Origin: Acidobacteriota bacterium
GTDB lineage: Bacteria > Acidobacteriota > Terriglobia > UBA7540
Assembly: GCA_004298155.1 (NCBI GenBank)
Contig: SCRD01000018.1
Coordinates: 62,001-126,000, forward strand
Length of the DNA stretch: 64,000 nucleotides
Direction: 5' to 3'
Shown: positions 1-8,277 of the stretch, piece by piece
How the letters are laid out: each line of letters starts with the position of its first letter
Position numbering within the stretch: position 1 is the first letter of the stretch
Notes under the pieces: generated by a model
What the model saw: the letters and a program-made list of their open reading frames with translations, nothing else
What the model was told of the DNA's origin: nothing
Databases searched by the model: none
Made by a program: the position numbers and the translations under genes

Positions 1-1
1 C

Positions 2-1063
2 CAGGCTCTCAAGGATTTCAGCGAGAACATTATCGAATCCATTGATGCCGGGATCGTAGCGTGGAACCCTGAACAGTGTATCGAATCCTGGAACTCTTCC
101 ATGGAGAGGCTGTACGGAATCCCGAACGCCGAGGCCGAAGGGAAGCAGTTGACCGATATTTTTCCACCGGACCTGATTTCGCAATTGCCCAGGCATTCTG
201 AGCCCTATCGCTCGTTGAATCTCTACAAGTTCCGCCTCAGGAATGCTGCAGGACGCTCTTTGATTGTAAACCTCTCGACTGTGCCGCTTCTGGGCAAAGA
301 CGACCACGTGATTGGCCGCCTGCTGATTATGAATGACCTCACGGAGCGGGTTGAGCTGGAGGACCAGTTGGTCCAGGCTGAGAAGCTTTCTTCAATTGGC
401 ATGCTGGCAGCCGGAGTTGCGCATGAAGTCAATACGCCTCTGGCAGTCATCACTTCCCAACTGCAAATGATGATGCGGCAACTGCCTTGCGATGATCCCC
501 ATTCGCCTGTTCTGGACAGGGTTGTCAAACAGGGTTTCAGGGCCTCAGAGATCATCAACAATCTGCTGAAATTCTCGCGAGTCAGTGGAAGCGAACGCGT
601 CGATCTGGAACTCAACAAGATCATCAAGGAAACGCTTATTCTGGTGGCTCCCATGTTGCGGACTGCCAAGATCAGCGTCCAGACGGAGCTCGACCCAGAC
701 CTTCCTGCCATCCAGGGCAGTTCCGGCAAGCTGCAGCAGGTTTTCATGAACCTCATTATGAACGCCCGCGACGCGATGCCTCATGGCGGAGAACTGATGG
801 TGGCGACGAGCGCCGTCGATTCCACAGTCATGGTCGAAATCGCTGACAATGGCGTGGGCATTTCCCCTGAAAATCTCCGCAAGATCTTTGACCCCTTCTT
901 TACCACGAAAGCGACCAACCGCGGTACGGGACTTGGTTTGGCGGTGAGTTACGGCATCATCCGTGAACACTCCGGGAAGATCTACGTCGACAGTTCAGTC
1001 GGCCGCGGAGCATCATTCCGGCTTGAATTCCCCGCCTCCAGGAAACCGGTCAATGCCCTCTAA
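2..1063 (+). CDS. PAS-domain sensor histidine kinase, 5' end cut by window edge
   Basis: Membrane- or cytosol-based sensor kinase that would phosphorylate the response regulator encoded next to it. The reading frame is open to the window edge: codons from base 2 give a PAS-like segment (NIIESIDAGIVAWN...ESWN), so the internal ATG at 101 is not the true start. After the PAS region comes the dimerisation H-box (GVAHEVNTPLAV, phospho-accepting His), then the ATPase domain with N-box (NLIMNARDAM), G1 (DNGVGI), F-box (DPFFTTK) and G2 (GTGLGLAVSYG). These are all the residues of an active HisKA/HATPase kinase. The stop overlaps the start of the regulator by 11 bases, so the two are translationally coupled. 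The NtrB/AtoS-like class is inferred from the sigma54 partner; the signal sensed is unknown. Confidence 0.93.
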   Translation, partial: QALKDFSENIIESIDAGIVAWNPEQCIESWNSSMERLYGIPNAEAEGKQLTDIFPPDLISQLPRHSEPYRSLNLYKFRLRNAAGRSLIVNLSTVPLLGKDDHVIGRLLIMNDLTERVELEDQLVQAEKLSSIGMLAAGVAHEVNTPLAVITSQLQMMMRQLPCDDPHSPVLDRVVKQGFRASEIINNLLKFSRVSGSERVDLELNKIIKETLILVAPMLRTAKISVQTELDPDLPAIQGSSGKLQQVFMNLIMNARDAMPHGGELMVATSAVDSTVMVEIADNGVGISPENLRKIFDPFFTTKATNRGTGLGLAVSYGIIREHSGKIYVDSSVGRGASFRLEFPASRKPVNAL

Positions 1064-2450
1064 AACAGGTTCTATCCTGATCATTGATGACGAGGCGGAC
1101 GTTCTCGCCAGTCTCGATGAATTGATGCGGACCGAAGGCTACCGGACAGCGACTGCTTCCACTGCAGCAACTGGGCTGGAAAAACTGGACAAGGAGCCAT
1201 ACGACCTCGTTCTGCTCGACATCAGCCTTCCGGACTCCAACGGAATTGAAGTGCTGCGAACGATTAAGCGGGACGCACCGGAGCTTCCGGTGATCATGAT
1301 CACGGCCTACGACTCCAGCCAGATTGCTTTTCAGGCTTCCCGCGAGGGCGCTGAAAGCTACGTCACTAAACCCTGGGACAATGACAAGCTGTTGATCGAA
1401 ATCCGGAATTTGCTGGATCGGTCGCGGCTGCAGGTGGAAAACGTTCTGCTGCGGCGCGCCCTCAAGCGTTTCGGCCTGCCCAACATTGTCGGCAAGAGCG
1501 AGCGCATGCAGAAAGTCTACGACCTGATCACCCAGGTGGCGGCGAGCCGCGCCACGGTGCTGATTACGGGTGAAAGCGGGACCGGCAAGGAACTGGTAGC
1601 CAAGACGATCCACGCCACAAGCCCGCGCGCAGACAAGCCGTTCGTCCCGGTCAACACCGGTTCGATGCCCGTCGACCTGCTTGAAAGCACGTTGTTCGGG
1701 CACGTTAAAGGGGCCTTTACTTCGGCGATTGCCACGAAGAGGGGGCTGTTTGAGGTTGCAGACCAGGGCACCATCTTCTTTGACGAGATCGGTACCATCG
1801 GAGTGGACACGCAGGCGAAGCTGTTGCGCGTGATTCAGGAGCGCGAGTTCATGCGGCTTGGCGGCACGGAAAGCATTAAGGTGGATGTCAGGATTCTGGC
1901 TGCCACCAACTCGGACCTCAAGCAAATGGTCCAGGCTAACAAGTTCCGCGAAGACCTTTATTACCGGTTGAATGTCATCAGTGTGAACCTGCCCTCACTG
2001 CGTGAGCGTAAAGAGGATATTTCCCTCCTGGTAGACCACTTTCTGGCCAAGTATTGCAGTGAAAACGGGCGCGAGGGCCTGAGGTTTTCTTCCGAGGCCT
2101 TGAAGCTCATGATGGACCACGACTGGCCGGGAAACGTGCGCGAGCTGGAGAATGCAGTCGAGCGCGCCGTTGTGCTTGCTGCCGGCCCACTGGTCGGGCC
2201 GGAAGCGCTGCCTGAACAGCTATTTGAAGCGCGCCGGGAAGGGTCACACCCATTGCCCGCGGAGCAGGTTGACGGGCGTTCGTTGTTTGAAGTTGTGGAG
2301 GAATTTGAAAGAAGAGTTATCCTCGACATGCTCTCCCGAACAGACTGGAGCCAGACCGAAGCAGCCGACAGGTTCAGGATTCCATTGTCCACCTTGAATC
2401 AGAAGATCAAGCGACTCAGGATTGATGTGAAGCAACAAAGGAAAGGCTAG
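1053..2450 (+). CDS. NtrC-family sigma54-dependent response regulator
   Basis: DNA-binding activator that opens sigma54 promoters after phosphorylation. From the ATG at 1053 (465 aa) there is a receiver domain with acidic pair (IIDDEAD), phospho-acceptor Asp (LVLLDISLP) and conserved Lys (VTKPW). A central AAA+ domain follows with Walker A (GESGTGKE), the sigma54-contact loop reading GAFTSA in place of GAFTGA, Walker B (FFDEIG) and arginine-finger region (FREDLYYRLNV). A Fis-type helix-turn-helix lies at the C-terminus (QTEAADRFRIPLSTLNQKIKR). A longer in-frame start at 963 lies inside the kinase and would add residues unlike any receiver domain, so 1053 was chosen. It is paired with the kinase upstream. 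Target promoters are not visible. Confidence 0.95.
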   Translation: MPSKTGSILIIDDEADVLASLDELMRTEGYRTATASTAATGLEKLDKEPYDLVLLDISLPDSNGIEVLRTIKRDAPELPVIMITAYDSSQIAFQASREGAESYVTKPWDNDKLLIEIRNLLDRSRLQVENVLLRRALKRFGLPNIVGKSERMQKVYDLITQVAASRATVLITGESGTGKELVAKTIHATSPRADKPFVPVNTGSMPVDLLESTLFGHVKGAFTSAIATKRGLFEVADQGTIFFDEIGTIGVDTQAKLLRVIQEREFMRLGGTESIKVDVRILAATNSDLKQMVQANKFREDLYYRLNVISVNLPSLRERKEDISLLVDHFLAKYCSENGREGLRFSSEALKLMMDHDWPGNVRELENAVERAVVLAAGPLVGPEALPEQLFEARREGSHPLPAEQVDGRSLFEVVEEFERRVILDMLSRTDWSQTEAADRFRIPLSTLNQKIKRLRIDVKQQRKG

Positions 2451-2540
2451 CCGGGAGCAACTCTGGGCGCTCCAGGCCAACTGGCGGCACCCCGCAGGAT
2501 ATCACTCTGCAAGACCCATACAATCTTAATTCTTCGGTCC

Positions 2541-3377
2541 TTATTGGAAAATCAGGATGCCCGCCGGCATTCGATGGAAATGTTGTGTCTGCAGGAATAG
2601 CAAGAGCATCAACGTCCCGTTATAAGCCAGGTGGAGGATGAAGCTGGGAGTAAGGGATCCGGTCAAGCCTCGAACTATCGAGAAGGTCAACCCTACCACC
2701 AGAATCATGATGACGTTGTTCCATGCTCCCCAGTATTCCGGAACGTGTAATCCTGCAAACAGGATGGCCGTAGCCACGATGGCAAATGTGAGGCCGCCAT
2801 GTTTCTCGAAGAAGGCAAACAACAGCCCACGAAACAGGAGCTCCTCCATGAAGGGAGCAACGAGAACCGCAAAGGCTGCGATCGCATAGGCCGATGCAGG
2901 GGAGTTGAACATTTTTTCAAGCGGATAACTTTTTCCCTCCGGCAGGAGAGGAGGAATGATTACCACGACCAGCGAGAGTGCCGTTCCCCCAAGCAAGTAA
3001 CGTATTGTGTTGTGGGGTGAAAGTTTCTTCCACTTCAGAGCACTCAAGAAGGAGGTCTTGTAGTAGAGCGTAAGGAAAAAATAGATATACGCGAGCAGGA
3101 GCATGTACCAGACCAGTTGGAGCGTCAGGATGAAGGTTACATTGGTCTGCAAATTCTGTGTGGGAACCGTCCAGTGCACCAGGGGCTTAAGGAAAGCGTA
3201 CCCGACAAACACAAAGAAGTTTGCGGCCACCAGAGTGAAAAAACCAACGGCAATGAAAATTAGCAGATCGCGAATTCGCCATTGTTCCGGCAGTGGCCTT
3301 GCGCCCACTTGGGCCAGCGGTTGTTCCGCCAGGTTGCTCAGCGGATTGTTGTGGTCGGGCTCGTATTGGAAGGTCAT
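2541..3377 (-). CDS. CPBP family intramembrane metalloprotease
   Basis: Multi-spanning membrane protein of 278 aa with about seven or eight hydrophobic segments. The CPBP (Abi/CAAX protease-like) motifs are intact in the C-terminal half: EELLFRG (EExxxR), FAGLH (FxxxH) and HLAYN (HxxxN), so the metal-dependent active site should be functional. A good ribosome site (AGGAAA) sits 6-7 bases before the ATG. It lies 79 bases downstream of uvrA on the same strand and may be read through from it. Family members act in prenyl-protein processing, bacteriocin self-immunity or membrane proteolysis; the substrate here cannot be deduced. Confidence 0.88.
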   Translation of the reverse strand: MTFQYEPDHNNPLSNLAEQPLAQVGARPLPEQWRIRDLLIFIAVGFFTLVAANFFVFVGYAFLKPLVHWTVPTQNLQTNVTFILTLQLVWYMLLLAYIYFFLTLYYKTSFLSALKWKKLSPHNTIRYLLGGTALSLVVVIIPPLLPEGKSYPLEKMFNSPASAYAIAAFAVLVAPFMEELLFRGLLFAFFEKHGGLTFAIVATAILFAGLHVPEYWGAWNNVIMILVVGLTFSIVRGLTGSLTPSFILHLAYNGTLMLLLFLQTQHFHRMPAGILIFQ

Positions 3378-3456
3378 ATTGATTTCCTGCGGAAGTCCGG
3401 ATGCGCTTTAGGAATGCGTATTTGCCCGTCGGACGACGACCTCGAGGGGGGCCGCT

Positions 3457-6300
3457 CTAGAGGACCAACGCCGGACCTTCTGTGCTGGACGAGGCCCTCT
3501 GTTGATGGTTCAGCACGGCGGCCAGAGACTGGCCCGTGAACGATTTTTCTACACACGCGACCTCTTCCGGCGTTCCCTGAGCTACGATGCGGCCGCCTGC
3601 CTCACCGCCTTCAGGGCCCAGATCAATAATCCAGTCAGCCTGTTTGATGACATCGAGGTGGTGCTCGATGATGATGACGGTGTTGCCTAAATCTGTCAAG
3701 CGGTTCAGCACTTCAAGTAACTGCTTGACGTCATCAAAATGCAGGCCTGTTGTGGGTTCGTCCAGAAGGTATAGCGTCCGGCCGGTCTGGCGGCGGCTGA
3801 GTTCCCTGGCCAGTTTGATACGCTGGGCCTCGCCGCCGGAGAGCGTGGTGGCTGCCTGGCCCAGATGAATATACCCCAACCCCACATCCGCGAGAGTTTG
3901 CAACTTCTGCCGGATTTGCGGAATGTTTTCGACGACCGGCAGCGCGTCAGTAACCGTTGTGTCCAGCAGGTCGGCAATGGAATAGCCTTTGTATTTGACG
4001 GCCAGAGTTTCCGAGTTGTAGCGGCGCCCGTTGCAGACTTCACAAGTAACAAATACGTCAGGGAGAAAGTTCATCTCGATGCGGCGCATGCCGTCACCCT
4101 GGCAGGCTTCGCACCGCCCCCCCTTCACGTTGAAGCTAAATCGGCCGGCGCGATACCCGCGCTCGCGCGATTCCGGCAGCATGGCAAAAAGCTCCCGAAT
4201 TGGCGTAAAAACCCCGGAATAGGTCGCGGGGTTTGATCGCGGTGTGCGTCCGATTGGAGCCTGGTCAATGACGATCACCTTGTCGATGCTCTCAACCCCG
4301 GTTATTTTGCGATGTTGGCCTGGTTCGTCGATCGCCCGGTATAGCTTCTTGGCCAGGGCCCTGTAAAGGATGTCGTTCACAAGCGTTGATTTGCCCGATC
4401 CGGAAACTCCCGTTACCACCACAAGAAGGCCCATTGGAATTCTGACGTCAATGTTTTTCAGATTGTTGGCGCGGGCCCCCAGGATGGAGAGAGCCTTCCC
4501 ATTCGGCGAGCGTCTAGTTTCGGGGACAGGGATGTGTCGGCGCCCGGAGAGGTACTGGCCCGTCAATGAACTTTCGCAGGCGGCCACCTCTTGCGGCGGG
4601 CCGCAGGCGACTAGTGCGCCCCCATGCTTGCCTGCACCGGGGCCGAGGTCAATCACGTAATCGGAGCGGCGGATGGTCTCCTCGTCGTGCTCGACCACCA
4701 AAACGGTGTTGCCCATGTCCCGCAACCGCTCGATTGTCCCCAGGAGCCGCTGGTTATCGCGAGGATGCAAGCCAATACTCGGCTCATCCAGCACGTAAAG
4801 AACGTCCCGCAGCTTGGAGCCGATTTGTGTGGCCAGGCGGACCCGCTGGCTTTCGCCGTTTGAAAGCGTTGCGGCAGACCTATCCAGACTGAGATAACCC
4901 AGCCCCACGGTGTTCAGGAATTCGAGCCTGGCTGTAATCTCATTCAAGATCCGCCGAGCCAGCAACTCCTCGCGCGCGTTCAGCCTGATGCGCCCGACGG
5001 CCTTCTGAGCTTCGCCGACCGGCAGGGCAGTGAAATCCGCGATCGAAAGTCCGGCAACCTTGACGGCCAGGCTTTCAGGCTTCAGGCGTTTGCCATGGCA
5101 CTGCGGGCAAGGCATTGCGGAGGTATAGCGTTCAAACCATTCGTGGTAACTTTCTGAATTTGTCTCCTTGTACCATCCCTCAAGTGTAGGGATAATTCCC
5201 GCAAAACTCCCGGCGCGCCTTGAACCTCGCTGGCCCTTTCCGTAAAGGATGAGGTTCTGGATCCTGGCAGGAAACTTCTCAAAGGGTGTGCGAAGGTCAA
5301 ATCCAACCTGCTCGGCCAGACGAGCCAGTCTCCGCTGAAGAAAGCGCGATCCTGAGCCCGGACCCAGCCCGCCCGCAAACAATGGCCGCGTCCAGTCCAC
5401 TACAACTTTGGCAGGGTCAAACGTAAAAAGACTGCCCAACCCCCGGCATGCTTCGCAGGCGCCATAAGGGCTGTTGAAGGAAAACGAACGGGGTTCGAGC
5501 GCTGGGATGTTGCTGCCGCAGTGGGCGCAGGCCCACTCCTGGGAATAAAGATGCTCTTCGCCGTTAACAACCGCAACCTGGACGATGCCCTTCGCCAGTT
5601 TCATTGCCGTTTCGATGGAGGCTGTAAGCCGGCTTTCAACTCCTCGCTTTACCAGCAACCGGTCCACCAACACTTCAACCGTGTGGTTTCGCCTGCGGTC
5701 CAGTCGGATTTCTTCATCCAGTTGGATCAATTGCCCATCCACACGCGCCCGGACGAATCCCTCCCGCCCGAGCTGTTCGAACAGATTCCGAAATTCACCT
5801 TTCCTCCCGCGCACAACAGGGGCGAGGACCATGATGCGCGGATTTTCATTCCTCCCGGCCCCTTCATCCTGGAGCGCCATGATTGATGCCACGATTTGCT
5901 CCGTCGTCTGGCGGGAGATGGGCCTCCCGCACTGGTGGCAGTGGGGCACTCCAATCGTGGCGTAAAGAAGGCGGAGATAATCGTAAATTTCCGTGATGGT
6001 GCCAACTGTCGATCGCGGACTGCGGCTGGTGGTTTTCTGCTCAATGGAGATGGCAGGGCTAAGACCTTCAACCGCATCGACGTCGGGACGCTGCAACTGA
6101 TCCAGGAACTGCCGCGCGTAGGCGGAGAGCGTCTGCGCATAACGGCGCTGGCCTTCAGCGTAGATGATGTCAAAAGCCAGGCTTGATTTTCCCGACCCGC
6201 TCAGCCCTGTCACAACGGTAAATCTGTCGCGTGGGATGGAAACGTCGATATTCTTAAGATTATGCTGGCGAGCTCCCCGGACTGTGATTTGCTTCAACAT
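3457..6300 (-). CDS. uvrA: Excinuclease ABC subunit UvrA (first copy)
   Basis: DNA-damage recognition ATPase of nucleotide excision repair that loads UvrB on lesions. From the ATG at 6300 (947 aa, normal size) it has two ABC modules: N-terminal Walker A ([12 protein letters not shown]) at about residues 32-43 with signature [12 protein letters not shown], and C-terminal Walker A ([12 protein letters not shown]) with signature [12 protein letters not shown] and Walker B ([10 protein letters not shown]). The C-terminal zinc module is complete (CEACQGDG...CEVCNG), as is the CAHC...CEAC pair. An upstream in-frame ATG adds 14 residues that do not look like UvrA, so the MLKQITVRG start is preferred. 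A second, divergent UvrA lies at 21.9-24.9 kb and uvrC at 43.8 kb. Confidence 0.97.
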   Translation of the reverse strand: MLKQITVRGARQHNLKNIDVSIPRDRFTVVTGLSGSGKSSLAFDIIYAEGQRRYAQTLSAYARQFLDQLQRPDVDAVEGLSPAISIEQKTTSRSPRSTVGTITEIYDYLRLLYATIGVPHCHQCGRPISRQTTEQIVASIMALQDEGAGRNENPRIMVLAPVVRGRKGEFRNLFEQLGREGFVRARVDGQLIQLDEEIRLDRRRNHTVEVLVDRLLVKRGVESRLTASIETAMKLAKGIVQVAVVNGEEHLYSQEWACAHCGSNIPALEPRSFSFNSPYGACEACRGLGSLFTFDPAKVVVDWTRPLFAGGLGPGSGSRFLQRRLARLAEQVGFDLRTPFEKFPARIQNLILYGKGQRGSRRAGSFAGIIPTLEGWYKETNSESYHEWFERYTSAMPCPQCHGKRLKPESLAVKVAGLSIADFTALPVGEAQKAVGRIRLNAREELLARRILNEITARLEFLNTVGLGYLSLDRSAATLSNGESQRVRLATQIGSKLRDVLYVLDEPSIGLHPRDNQRLLGTIERLRDMGNTVLVVEHDEETIRRSDYVIDLGPGAGKHGGALVACGPPQEVAACESSLTGQYLSGRRHIPVPETRRSPNGKALSILGARANNLKNIDVRIPMGLLVVVTGVSGSGKSTLVNDILYRALAKKLYRAIDEPGQHRKITGVESIDKVIVIDQAPIGRTPRSNPATYSGVFTPIRELFAMLPESRERGYRAGRFSFNVKGGRCEACQGDGMRRIEMNFLPDVFVTCEVCNGRRYNSETLAVKYKGYSIADLLDTTVTDALPVVENIPQIRQKLQTLADVGLGYIHLGQAATTLSGGEAQRIKLARELSRRQTGRTLYLLDEPTTGLHFDDVKQLLEVLNRLTDLGNTVIIIEHHLDVIKQADWIIDLGPEGGEAGGRIVAQGTPEEVACVEKSFTGQSLAAVLNHQQRASSSTEGPALVL

Positions 6301-6518
6301 GCACACACTACCCCTCTGGCGCATAATGCGAGTTAAGGGCAATCTATCATCTTAAAGCCCAGCTCCCAAAGCCGTCAAGGAGGAGCGATCCGTATGGGAG
6401 CCCGTATTCCCCGAGACAAGATAAGTTCCTTAATTAGAAGAGACGAGGGAGGGTGTGACCCGCAAAAACGCTCCAGACCCGCGGTGCACGCTGGCAGTCG
6501 AACAGACCCAAAGAAGGA

Positions 6519-7331
6519 TCACTTTTTCGATAGTTGTTTTTCAAGCCGGTAGGCCTTGGCGTTGAGTTCGCCGAGGTGTTGGAGGTCAGTCTCAGTGAGG
6601 GAAATGGCGTTCTGGATCATATCCAGCGCCGGACCCCCAAACGAGTTGGAATCCTGCCCGCGGTTGGATGTCATCATTCCGCTCATGGTTCGGAATTGGT
6701 TTGTGAGATTTCGATATCGGTCGGCAATGGATGTGAGATATGGCTCACGGCGGCGGTCCAGGTCCTGCAGGCTGAGCAGGATATGCTCGCGTTCAGACAT
6801 ACGCGCGGACCCTTCGTTGTTCGAGGCGCTCAGTCGGTCATTTTCCTTCTGCAGATCGGCGATATGTTGGCGGGAGCTTTGGATCTCAGTCTGCATTGAA
6901 CTGAGTTGGTGCTGCATTTTGTCCAGGCGGCCCTGCAGATCGTTCTTCATTTCCTGAAAGCGCTGGTTGGAGGTTTCGAGCGCCTGTTCATTCTCTGTCT
7001 TCGAGGCGGAAAGCGCCTCCTGGAGTTTCGTGATGCCGGTCTTTGTCGTATTAAGTTCGTCGGTAAGTTGTTTAATCGTTGCATCACGCTTCACGATGGC
7101 GGATTTGCCATCGGTTTCAGGCGCAGGCCTTCCCTCCAAGGATGCCGCGATGCGAAGCTCACTCTGACGAAGGGCTTCCTGGCTTTCGCGCAAAGATTGC
7201 CGGGCGGCATCTCTTTGCTGTCGCGCTTCTGCAAGCCGCCTGGACTGGCGGAGAATGATGCCAGCGGCAGCCACAAGAGCGAGTCCCAGGCCGGACACCA
7301 CCGCGATTTGTAGCCGTCGCATGCCTAACAA
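6519..7331 (-). CDS. Membrane-anchored coiled-coil protein, unknown function
   Basis: 270-aa protein with one N-terminal membrane segment (residues about 8-27) followed by a long heptad-rich, Gln/Glu/Arg/Lys-rich coiled coil to about residue 180 and a helical tail. No catalytic motif is seen. The start is taken as TTG at 7331, because the strong AGGAGG site ends 6 bases before it; the ATG at 7322 is 15 bases away. The TTG lies one base after the stop of the VWA-like gene, so translation is coupled to it. It is the last gene of a three-gene unit with a VWA-like protein and a plugless TonB-receptor barrel. A periplasmic scaffolding role is only a guess from topology. Confidence 0.72.
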   Translation of the reverse strand: MLGMRRLQIAVVSGLGLALVAAAGIILRQSRRLAEARQQRDAARQSLRESQEALRQSELRIAASLEGRPAPETDGKSAIVKRDATIKQLTDELNTTKTGITKLQEALSASKTENEQALETSNQRFQEMKNDLQGRLDKMQHQLSSMQTEIQSSRQHIADLQKENDRLSASNNEGSARMSEREHILLSLQDLDRRREPYLTSIADRYRNLTNQFRTMSGMMTSNRGQDSNSFGGPALDMIQNAISLTETDLQHLGELNAKAYRLEKQLSKK

Positions 7332-7332
7332 T

Positions 7333-8277
7333 TTACTCCTCCTTGGGCCGAAAATGAGGACGCCACGAGATTTGGACCTCTTGGCCGCCGCACGATGCCT
7401 TCAGGCCCACTTGCAATTCTCTATCTGCCTTGTTCGGAACAGACAAAACCAGCCCCCAGACATCAGATATGCGCGAGAATATATGGGATATCGCCTGCGA
7501 AATCTCTGCAGTCGAACGACAAATTACAGTCTCTCCGCCGGTATCCTTTGCCAGCGCATCGAGGCCATTTTGGTACGCTAAATCGAGGTCATTTTGCCGG
7601 TAATGAAGGTGAACCACGAACAACGGCGCCTCAAGGGAGCTGATGTGCCTTTTCAGTTTGGATATCTTCTCATTAATCAAGACGTCTCGGAAGCGCCGGC
7701 TAAGGTCGTGCGCATCACTGGGGTTTATGACAGGATCCGTGTAATCTTCCCGGTAGCTATAGATGCTTCCGTCCGTAATGTAAAGCACAGAGACGCGGAC
7801 CGGCGACTTACGAATCATGGCATCTGCAAGTGAAAGTGTCGGTCGAACAGTTTCCAGCAAACCCGGAGTGCCGCTGCTGGTGAAAGATTGAATGGTATTG
7901 ATCACCTTCTGACGGTCGGGAGTGGGGTCGACGAGAACATGCATTCCGTCCTGTGCGCGCAGGACTCCAACCCACACGTTGTGGGGGAGATTGGAGATGT
8001 TTGTTACAATGGCCTGCTTGGCGTCGTTGATTCGTGAAATGTCATCGGTGACATCCAAAACAAGCAGGATGATCTGATCACTGGTTGGAGCCAACTCCTT
8101 ATTGACCTTCGCGGGCTTGCCATTTAACGTGGGGCCAAACGCGGGATCTCCTGTGCATTTACCCTTATCAATCCAGGCGGGGATCGAGAAAGCGCCGTCA
8201 TTCGTCTGCGTCTGGGCAAAGGCCACACTGGCTGTCGCCAAAAGGACGAGCGAGAGAACAGGAATAACTTTAAGCAT
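7333..8277 (-). CDS. Secreted VWA-like (VWFA-related) domain protein
   Basis: 314-aa exported protein with a clear signal peptide (hydrophobic core ending ASVAFAQ). The central region resembles the von Willebrand factor A fold of acidobacterial VWFA-related proteins: the first strand reads IILLVLDVTDDIS, where a canonical MIDAS would be DxSxS, so metal binding is probably altered. Further fold-typical segments are WVGVLRAQDG and VSVLYITDGS. It is located in the periplasm or outside the cell. Its ATG shares one base with the stop of the upstream TonB-receptor gene (TGATG), and the coiled-coil gene starts one base after its own stop, so the three are co-translated. VWA domains commonly mediate protein-protein adhesion; a partner within this operon is likely but inferred. 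Confidence 0.82.
   Translation of the reverse strand: MLKVIPVLSLVLLATASVAFAQTQTNDGAFSIPAWIDKGKCTGDPAFGPTLNGKPAKVNKELAPTSDQIILLVLDVTDDISRINDAKQAIVTNISNLPHNVWVGVLRAQDGMHVLVDPTPDRQKVINTIQSFTSSGTPGLLETVRPTLSLADAMIRKSPVRVSVLYITDGSIYSYREDYTDPVINPSDAHDLSRRFRDVLINEKISKLKRHISSLEAPLFVVHLHYRQNDLDLAYQNGLDALAKDTGGETVICRSTAEISQAISHIFSRISDVWGLVLSVPNKADRELQVGLKASCGGQEVQISWRPHFRPKEE

Noticed and set aside
1050-1925. Minus-strand open frame of 291 codons
   Set aside because: Antisense to the NtrC-type regulator; no protein-like pattern.
2451-2540. Terminator between convergent NtrC and CPBP genes
   Set aside because: Only a weak 5-bp GGAGC/GCTCC pairing; not enough for a call.
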